A stretch of 10,700 nucleotides of DNA, from positions 1 to 10,700 of the forward strand of contig CAYZEZ010000175.1 in NCBI GenBank assembly GCA_964477295.1. The letters are read 5' to 3'. The stretch is from CAYZEZ01 sp964477295 (GTDB taxonomy: Bacteria > Bacteroidota > Bacteroidia > Bacteroidales > SM23-62). Position 1 is the first letter of the stretch. Each line of letters opens with the position of its first letter. Below are positions 5,204 to 10,700 of this stretch, one piece after another. Made by a program: the position numbers and the translations under genes. The notes under the pieces were generated by a model, which worked only from the letters and a program-made list of their open reading frames with translations, was not told the origin of the DNA and ran no database searches.

Positions 5204-8200
5204 TTAACTTTCAGAACATATTAAGCGTCTCAAAATATGAAAGGAAAACCCTTTACAGAAGCTGGTTTTTTCGTATTTTTTCCATTATTGCGTTGCTATT
5301 TCTGTTTGGCACAAACATGGGCAACTTTGGATTTCACGGTGGCATTCGCTGGACAACCCGTGCTATAGCAGCAAACCTCCCCTATATCAATGTGTTATTC
5401 ATCAATGTGGCCCAGGCAATAATTGCAGTTTTCCTGGCCTCAGATTTTCTTCGGCGGGACAAGAAACTCGATACAACCGAGGTTATTTATACACGCCCTG
5501 TATCAAACGGGGAGTATGTTGTAGGTAAAACAATAGGTATCCTAACCTTGTTTATAGGCCTTGTCATTGTAGCACTGGCTATGGCCCTTGTATTCAACCT
5601 GGTTCGTCAGGATGTACCGGTCATCTGGCAGGCTTACATCTACTATCCCTTACTGATTTCTATCCCGACCCTGGTTTTTATTCTCGGACTTTCCTTCTTA
5701 CTGATGATCATAATACGAAACCAGGCAGTCACATTTCTCCTTTTGCTCGGCTATATCGGGCTAACAATTTTCTATTTCAAGGATAAGCTCCACGGCTTAC
5801 TGGATTATATGGCATTTAACCTGCCGATGGTCTATTCCGATTTTATCGGATTTGGTGAACCGTACAGGATCATACTTCACCGCATAGCTTATTTCTCTAT
5901 GGGTGTGGGATTTATTTTTGCTACCATCAGGTATCTCAACAGGCTTCCCCAGGTGGGCAGGTGGAATGCCATTAACCTGGTTGCCTTTGCCTCATTCTTT
6001 ATTTTTGGTGCAGCCACAGGATACAGGTACTTCTCGATATATCAAACAGAAGACCATGCAAGAACAGAATATCGGGCATTAAATAACGCCAATGCGCGAA
6101 TTCCCCCGGTTGATATTATTTCCAATACCCTATATGCAGAACAATCTGGCCGCAAACTTAAGATCTCTTCAGAATTATTTATAAGGAATCAGAACAGGCA
6201 AAAACTGGATACACTCATCTTTTCGCTAAACCCGGGATTTAAAATAGATAGTATTACATCTGTTGATGGGATGGTAAATTATTATAAAAACAGGCAGATA
6301 ATTGGTATTATACCTGAAAATGGATTGGCTCCGGGAAGGCGGTCAAGGTATGTGATGTACTATTCGGGAATACCTTTTGAATCGATCGCTTACCTTGATA
6401 TCCCTGATGAAAGCCTGAGGGAGTTGAAGCGGATCCAGGTAGCCCCAATAGATAAAAAGCCGGGTATTGTATCCAGTGATTTTCTTTTGCTCACTCCTGA
6501 ATTATTATGGTACCCGATGGCAGGGGTAGGATTCAATAACCAGACATTCCTGCCCAGGAAACTCGATTTTGTCCGTTTTGAGCTTACGGTCAAACCAAAT
6601 AATAACCTTACATCGATTGCACCTGGTAAAGTTGAGATTTCAGGTAAGGAATACCACTTTACCCCGGAAACAGATCTGAACGCCCTCACACTTGTGGTTG
6701 GACCGTATGAGAAAAGAAGCCATACGTATGAGAATATCGATTATAATATATACCTGATGCCAGGTCACGACTACTACTCCGGATTTTTCACAAATATTTC
6801 TGATACCATCGGTGATTTGATTAAACAGGAAAAGGATGACTGGGAAATCGACGAACTCGACCTATACTACCCTTTTAAACGTATAAACCTGGTTGAAGTA
6901 CCCATTCAATTTCATGCCTATGACCGGCCACTGATCCAAACCGTTGGGACCATCCAGCCAGAAATGATCCTGATGCCGGAAAAAGGGGCAGGCCTGAATT
7001 CAATGGATTTTGCCAGGTACAAATTTTTTGAAGAGCGAAGGAACCGAAGAGAGAATGAGACCCAGACACCGAAAGAGATTGAAGCACGCTCATTCCGCCG
7101 GTTTCTTGAGAGCACATTTTTCCGGAGTGGCACCACTACCCGCCCGGTATCGGATAACCGTCAGATGGGCGGCGAGCAGCTTATCGTTTTTCAGGGGATC
7201 GAATACAGTAAAAATCCATATTGTGTCTTTCCACTCTACTATAGCTATATGACAGGGATCAGCTCGTCAGAATATCCACTATTTAATTCAATGTTGGAAG
7301 TTTATCTGAAAGACGGCTTCGAAGTTTCGATGCGGCAGAGTTTCAGGGGTGGTATGACCGATAGTGAAACAGCAAATATGGCGCTTCGGGATAACTCCCT
7401 TAAAGAAATTCTTGCAGATTGGGACAATACCATCACATCTGCACTTGTTTTTCAAACCGGGAGCTTTATTTTCCTGGCCCTTAAAAACCGTGTCGGATCC
7501 GGCAATTTTGACAACTTTCTCTATTACTATCTTGAGGATAATGCTTTCCGTGAAATTCCTTTTAAACGGTTTTCCGCCGATTTTTACAGGGAATTCGGAG
7601 TTGAAATAGAGCCCTATTTTGAGACCATTAATACAAAAGGCAAGATTCCCACCTTCATAATGAGTAGTCCTGAATATATCCAGTCGCGGGATGATATAGG
7701 AGAAGTGTACCTGATCAGGTTTTCGTTGCGTAATACAGGAGAGGCTAAAGGCATGGTGGATGTAACCATACGAATTGCCGGATCTTTTGGCGGTGGTGGT
7801 GGAAATGAAGAGAATCGCCTTTATGAACTGGATCCGGGGGTAACCAAAGACATTCAGATAACGCTTTATGAGCAGCCCCGGATGATGACTGTGAACACCC
7901 TTGTATCAGGAAACATCCCATCTACTTTCACTGCTTTCCTGAGATCAGCCGAGAGTGTCAGGACAACCAATCTGGAAGAATATGAAAGGATTTCTGACAG
8001 GGAGCTAACTTTACAGCTACCCGGGGAATTTGTTGTGGATAATGAGGATCCCGGTTTTAAATGTATTTCCGTATCAAACGAAAGTAAACTGAAACAGTAC
8101 ATCGATTCCCGCAAAACACAAACCAATGAGATCTTCTATGAGCAGATCGAACCGTATTGGACACCTGCAAAATGGACTCCCTATGCCCATTCGGGATTTT

Positions 8201-8607
8201 ATGGTGAATCGGTGCGATCTGCGCTGGCAACGAGAGATGGGGAGGGAGGTAATGTGGCAAGTTGGTCCATTGTATTACCATCTGCAGGTTTTTATGATGT
8301 ATATGTCTATATACCGAAGTCTGCAATGTTCGGTCCTCCTTCAGGCCGCAGGCGCGAAGGAGGACAGGGCAGTGGGGGTGGACGCGGCAGGGGACCGTCA
8401 TTCGCCGACGAAAGTACGGTTTATAATTATACGATCTCTTCCAATGAAGGTATTGAGGAAGTTGAATTCCCCTTGAGAAATACGGAGGATGGATGGAATA
8501 AAATAGGTGCATTCCATTTTCCCGCAGATACTGCGATTATAGAATTGTCTAATAAAACCAATGGCAGGCGGGTTTTTGCCGATGCAGTAAAATGGGTACA
8601 AAGATAA
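5200..8607 (+). CDS. ABC-2-type permease fused to a degenerate M1-peptidase-like domain and a golvesin-C-like domain
   Basis: This is the membrane subunit partnering the preceding ATPase, unusually long at 1135 residues. Residues 1-275 form an ABC-2 permease with about seven hydrophobic segments (near 22-38, 62-84, 108-133, 147-172, 175-192, 230-245 and 257-275). An odd number places the remaining 860 residues outside the inner membrane. Residues about 310-500 look like the N-terminal beta domain of M1 aminopeptidases, ending LTLVVGPYEKRSH. The next part has the M1-like YYPFKRINLVEVP (557-568). The expected GxMEN is replaced by FHAYDRPL and there is no HExxH; no histidine occurs between 573 and 996. 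Gly-rich runs sit at 863-868 and 1054-1066. Residues about 985-1135 resemble a golvesin C-terminal-like beta domain (FYDVYVYIP, WNKIGAFHFPADTAIIELSN, VFADAVKWV). The start is TTG inside the upstream stop; no in-frame ATG precedes the first membrane helix. The permease is secure, the M1 fold likely, loss of activity inferred. Confidence 0.87.
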   Translation: MINFQNILSVSKYERKTLYRSWFFRIFSIIALLFLFGTNMGNFGFHGGIRWTTRAIAANLPYINVLFINVAQAIIAVFLASDFLRRDKKLDTTEVIYTRPVSNGEYVVGKTIGILTLFIGLVIVALAMALVFNLVRQDVPVIWQAYIYYPLLISIPTLVFILGLSFLLMIIIRNQAVTFLLLLGYIGLTIFYFKDKLHGLLDYMAFNLPMVYSDFIGFGEPYRIILHRIAYFSMGVGFIFATIRYLNRLPQVGRWNAINLVAFASFFIFGAATGYRYFSIYQTEDHARTEYRALNNANARIPPVDIISNTLYAEQSGRKLKISSELFIRNQNRQKLDTLIFSLNPGFKIDSITSVDGMVNYYKNRQIIGIIPENGLAPGRRSRYVMYYSGIPFESIAYLDIPDESLRELKRIQVAPIDKKPGIVSSDFLLLTPELLWYPMAGVGFNNQTFLPRKLDFVRFELTVKPNNNLTSIAPGKVEISGKEYHFTPETDLNALTLVVGPYEKRSHTYENIDYNIYLMPGHDYYSGFFTNISDTIGDLIKQEKDDWEIDELDLYYPFKRINLVEVPIQFHAYDRPLIQTVGTIQPEMILMPEKGAGLNSMDFARYKFFEERRNRRENETQTPKEIEARSFRRFLESTFFRSGTTTRPVSDNRQMGGEQLIVFQGIEYSKNPYCVFPLYYSYMTGISSSEYPLFNSMLEVYLKDGFEVSMRQSFRGGMTDSETANMALRDNSLKEILADWDNTITSALVFQTGSFIFLALKNRVGSGNFDNFLYYYLEDNAFREIPFKRFSADFYREFGVEIEPYFETINTKGKIPTFIMSSPEYIQSRDDIGEVYLIRFSLRNTGEAKGMVDVTIRIAGSFGGGGGNEENRLYELDPGVTKDIQITLYEQPRMMTVNTLVSGNIPSTFTAFLRSAESVRTTNLEEYERISDRELTLQLPGEFVVDNEDPGFKCISVSNESKLKQYIDSRKTQTNEIFYEQIEPYWTPAKWTPYAHSGFYGESVRSALATRDGEGGNVASWSIVLPSAGFYDVYVYIPKSAMFGPPSGRRREGGQGSGGGRGRGPSFADESTVYNYTISSNEGIEEVEFPLRNTEDGWNKIGAFHFPADTAIIELSNKTNGRRVFADAVKWVQR

Positions 8608-10125
8608 ATGTTATCAACAGGTAAAATAAATGATATGAGTCCAAACAATATGCTACGAATTCTAATTATTGCTGTTGTTATACTATTCCAGTCCTGTGGG
8701 ATTTCAGCACAGGTACTGCTGGATATAGAAAAGGCAATGGAAATGGCTGTACAAAACAGCCCGGTAATGCAACAGGTTCAATTGGCACTGGTCAGGAGCC
8801 AGGAAAAACTGAATGCCCAGCTGGCCCGGCAGAAATCACAGTTTACACTGGTACTCAATCCATTTGAATATGACCGGACAAACAGGTTTGACCAGCGTAC
8901 AAGTGAATGGTACCTGAATGAATCAGCACGGTCCTCAGGTACTTTTGCAATCAACCAGAGGGTATTGCCCACCGACGGTACTGTTTCATTAAGAAACACG
9001 TTCTCTTATGATTACAACAATTCCGAATCGGCCGGAGCAATTGATCCAATCTCCCGGACATGGAACAACAGGCTGATGCTTGAGCTTTCCCAGCCGATTT
9101 TTACATACAACCGGACCAAAGTCCAGCTTAAAAGTCTCAGGCTGGCTAATGAAAACGCCCTTTTGAGGTATTTAATACAAAAGCTGAGCCTTGAAAGAAT
9201 GGTGGCGCAAAGTTTTTATTCTGTTTACTCAAGGCAAATGAGTCTTATAATCGCTCAGGAAGCACTAAAAAACAACGAGGATAGCCACGAAATTATAAAA
9301 AATAAAGTAGAAGGAGGATTGCTTGCCCTGGAAGAATTATACCAGTCAGAGGTGAACATGGCCACAAGCCGGTCAACAGTTTTTACTGCCGAACTTGACC
9401 TTCAGAATGCCATGGATCAACTGAAAGTGAACATGGGGATGCCGCTTGAAGATGAATTTGTGATCATTTCCCAGATTGTTATTGACTCCGTTGAAGTGGA
9501 TCCGGACATGGCCATTCAGCATGCAATGGAAAACAGGATGGAACTCAGGCAGCGTCAGATAGACATTGATAATTCCATGTTCAGCCTGATGGATGCTAAA
9601 ACTGTAAATGAGTTTGCCGGTTCTGTCACAGCTTCTTTAGGTATTACAGCAAATAATGAAGATTTCGGCCTGTTGTTTGATAAACCAACAAATACTCCGG
9701 CAGTTGGACTAACATTGAATATTCCAATTTTTGACTGGGGTGAGAGAAAATCTGAAATAAAGGCAGCTGAAGCCGACCTGCATAGTGCAGAGATTGACCT
9801 TGAGATCGAGAAAAGAGATATAAAAGTAGATATTAGGTCTATCGTCAGAAACCTGGAAAATCTGGAAAATCAAATAGTTATACAGGAAAAGACAGTCGAG
9901 AATGCTGAACTTACCTATGATATAAACCTGGAAAGATACCGTAATGGCGACTTAACCAGTCTGGACCTTGGTATTTATCAGAACCAGTTATCGGATAAAA
10001 AAATGGCACTGACCAATGCAAAGATTAATTATAAGCTCGAATTGCTTAATCTGAAAATACAGACACTTTACGATTTTGAACTGGGAGAAAGCATTGTACC
10101 GGATGAGCTTAAGAATAATGAATAA
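8608..10125 (+). CDS. TolC-family outer membrane efflux protein
   Basis: This is an outer-membrane channel component of a tripartite exporter or type I secretion system. The ATG at 8608 directly follows the permease stop with no gap. ATGs at 8635 and 8650 are alternative starts, and the one at 8650 (MLRILIIAVVILFQSCGISAQ) gives the most compact signal peptide, probably cut after AQ. FQSC is a poor lipobox. The mature part shows the two OEP repeats of TolC: the first from about residue 37 to 285 with LSQPIFTYNR (160-169), the second from about 295 to 495 with LNIPIFDWGERKSEIKAAE (370-388). The second repeat ends with the classic YRNGDLTSLDLGIYQNQL (444-461). Long charged helices between them would build the periplasmic tunnel. 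At 505 residues it is of ordinary length. Its position between the permease and the adaptor gene suggests one export operon. Confidence 0.93.
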   Translation: MLSTGKINDMSPNNMLRILIIAVVILFQSCGISAQVLLDIEKAMEMAVQNSPVMQQVQLALVRSQEKLNAQLARQKSQFTLVLNPFEYDRTNRFDQRTSEWYLNESARSSGTFAINQRVLPTDGTVSLRNTFSYDYNNSESAGAIDPISRTWNNRLMLELSQPIFTYNRTKVQLKSLRLANENALLRYLIQKLSLERMVAQSFYSVYSRQMSLIIAQEALKNNEDSHEIIKNKVEGGLLALEELYQSEVNMATSRSTVFTAELDLQNAMDQLKVNMGMPLEDEFVIISQIVIDSVEVDPDMAIQHAMENRMELRQRQIDIDNSMFSLMDAKTVNEFAGSVTASLGITANNEDFGLLFDKPTNTPAVGLTLNIPIFDWGERKSEIKAAEADLHSAEIDLEIEKRDIKVDIRSIVRNLENLENQIVIQEKTVENAELTYDINLERYRNGDLTSLDLGIYQNQLSDKKMALTNAKINYKLELLNLKIQTLYDFELGESIVPDELKNNE

Positions 10126-10218
10126 CAAATATTGAAGTTGGAATTTCGAAGTGAACAACATTCCCAAATCACAAAACCCGCACTACCTCGCAACTAGTAA
10201 CAAATATCATATTTAAAA

Positions 10219-10700
10219 ATGAAGAAACTTAAGTATTTTCTAACAATCCTGCTACTGGGGCTGATCCTCACTCCTGCATGCAGACAGCCCGATCTGAATG
10301 TGGAAACAACCATTGAAGTACCTGTTGGAGTTATTGAAGCAGGAATTTCATCCATCGAAGAGTTTATCAACACTACCGGTACAGTATTTCCGGTGAAGGA
10401 AGTAAGCCTGAATTCAGAAATTACCGGCGAGTACCGGCTACAAATCAATCCAAATACTGGCAAACCCTTTGCACTGGGAGATGAAGTGAAGGAAGGAGCA
10501 ACCATTATTAAGCTTGAAGATGAAGAATATTACAATAACCTGAGAATTAAATCGAAAGAGGTAGATGCAGAGATCTCCAGGCAGGAGTATGAGAAGCAGA
10601 AATCGCTTTACGAAAAAGGCGGGGCAACCCTTCGTGAGTTAAAAAATGCCGAGATAGCATACATAAATTCCGATTATGAAATTGAAAGCGGCCGGATCAA
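10219..10700 (+). CDS. RND/HlyD-type periplasmic adaptor lipoprotein (3' end outside the window)
   Basis: The frame opens at ATG 10219 behind an A-rich leader (ATTTAAAA) and runs off the right edge after 160 codons. The N-terminus MKKLKYFLTILLLGLILTPAC is a lipoprotein signal with the acylated Cys at residue 21. The next part has EEFINTTGTVFPVKEVSLNSEITG, the usual entry strand of membrane-fusion proteins. It leads into a lipoyl-like half motif with FALGDEVKEGATIIKLEDEEY. From about residue 107 a charged coiled-coil helix starts, with SLYEKGGATLRELKNAE at the turn region typical of the adaptor hairpin. Such adaptors bridge an inner-membrane pump and TolC; the gene directly upstream encodes a TolC protein, 93 bp away. 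The pump gene (RND or MacB-like) is expected to the right. The family call is strong despite truncation. Confidence 0.9.
   Translation, partial: MKKLKYFLTILLLGLILTPACRQPDLNVETTIEVPVGVIEAGISSIEEFINTTGTVFPVKEVSLNSEITGEYRLQINPNTGKPFALGDEVKEGATIIKLEDEEYYNNLRIKSKEVDAEISRQEYEKQKSLYEKGGATLRELKNAEIAYINSDYEIESGRI

Noticed and set aside
8057..8512. 151-codon open frame on the minus strand
   Set aside because: It lies wholly opposite the well-supported permease gene and has no family resemblance; a shadow frame.
8692..8700. FQSC near the TolC N-terminus as a lipobox
   Set aside because: The positions before Cys do not fit the usual L-[AS]-[GA]-C pattern, and cleavage after ISAQ fits a normal signal peptide better.

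Overview
The window looks like a piece of a Bacteroidota chromosome, probably an anaerobic or microaerophilic member of the Bacteroidales/Marinilabiliales. The grounds are the AT-leaning base composition, mostly A-rich leaders rather than strong Shine-Dalgarno sites, the protein families (rubrerythrin, a flavin reductase-rubredoxin fusion, a large ABC permease with an M1-peptidase-like extracytoplasmic part, TolC and a lipoprotein adaptor), and signal peptides of the '...AQ' type. This placement is inference from style and gene content; no rRNA or tRNA is present to fix it.

Left part (1-1650): the 3' part of a DUF362 protein gene, then a gene-poor stretch holding a REP-like palindromic element, the decayed 3' half of a SnoaL-like/ester-cyclase gene without a usable start, and a strong 11-bp stem-loop.

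Middle part (1652-4056, minus strand): a two-gene oxidative-stress unit, flavin reductase-rubredoxin (Hrb-like) followed 20 bp later by rubrerythrin. Upstream lies a 627-bp non-coding region that contains a 43-bp tandem repeat array (three perfect copies plus a diverged fourth). Next comes a small secreted Spy/CpxP-like (LTxxQ) protein with Gly/Gln/Arg-rich ends.

Right part (4313-10700, plus strand): a transport cluster, divergent from the Spy-like gene. It encodes an ABC ATPase, an 1135-residue ABC-2-type permease overlapping it by 4 bp, a TolC-family outer-membrane protein starting directly after the permease stop, and the beginning of an RND/HlyD-type adaptor lipoprotein that runs off the window. 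The ATPase and permease both begin with TTG. The permease carries a long periplasmic part that reads as an M1-aminopeptidase-like fold without any zinc-binding motif, ending in a golvesin-C-like beta domain. ATPase and permease probably form one inner-membrane machine. TolC and the adaptor are the usual outer-membrane and periplasmic parts of a tripartite exporter, whose own pump is probably encoded beyond the right edge. The most interesting object here is the permease with its apparently catalytically dead peptidase domain.
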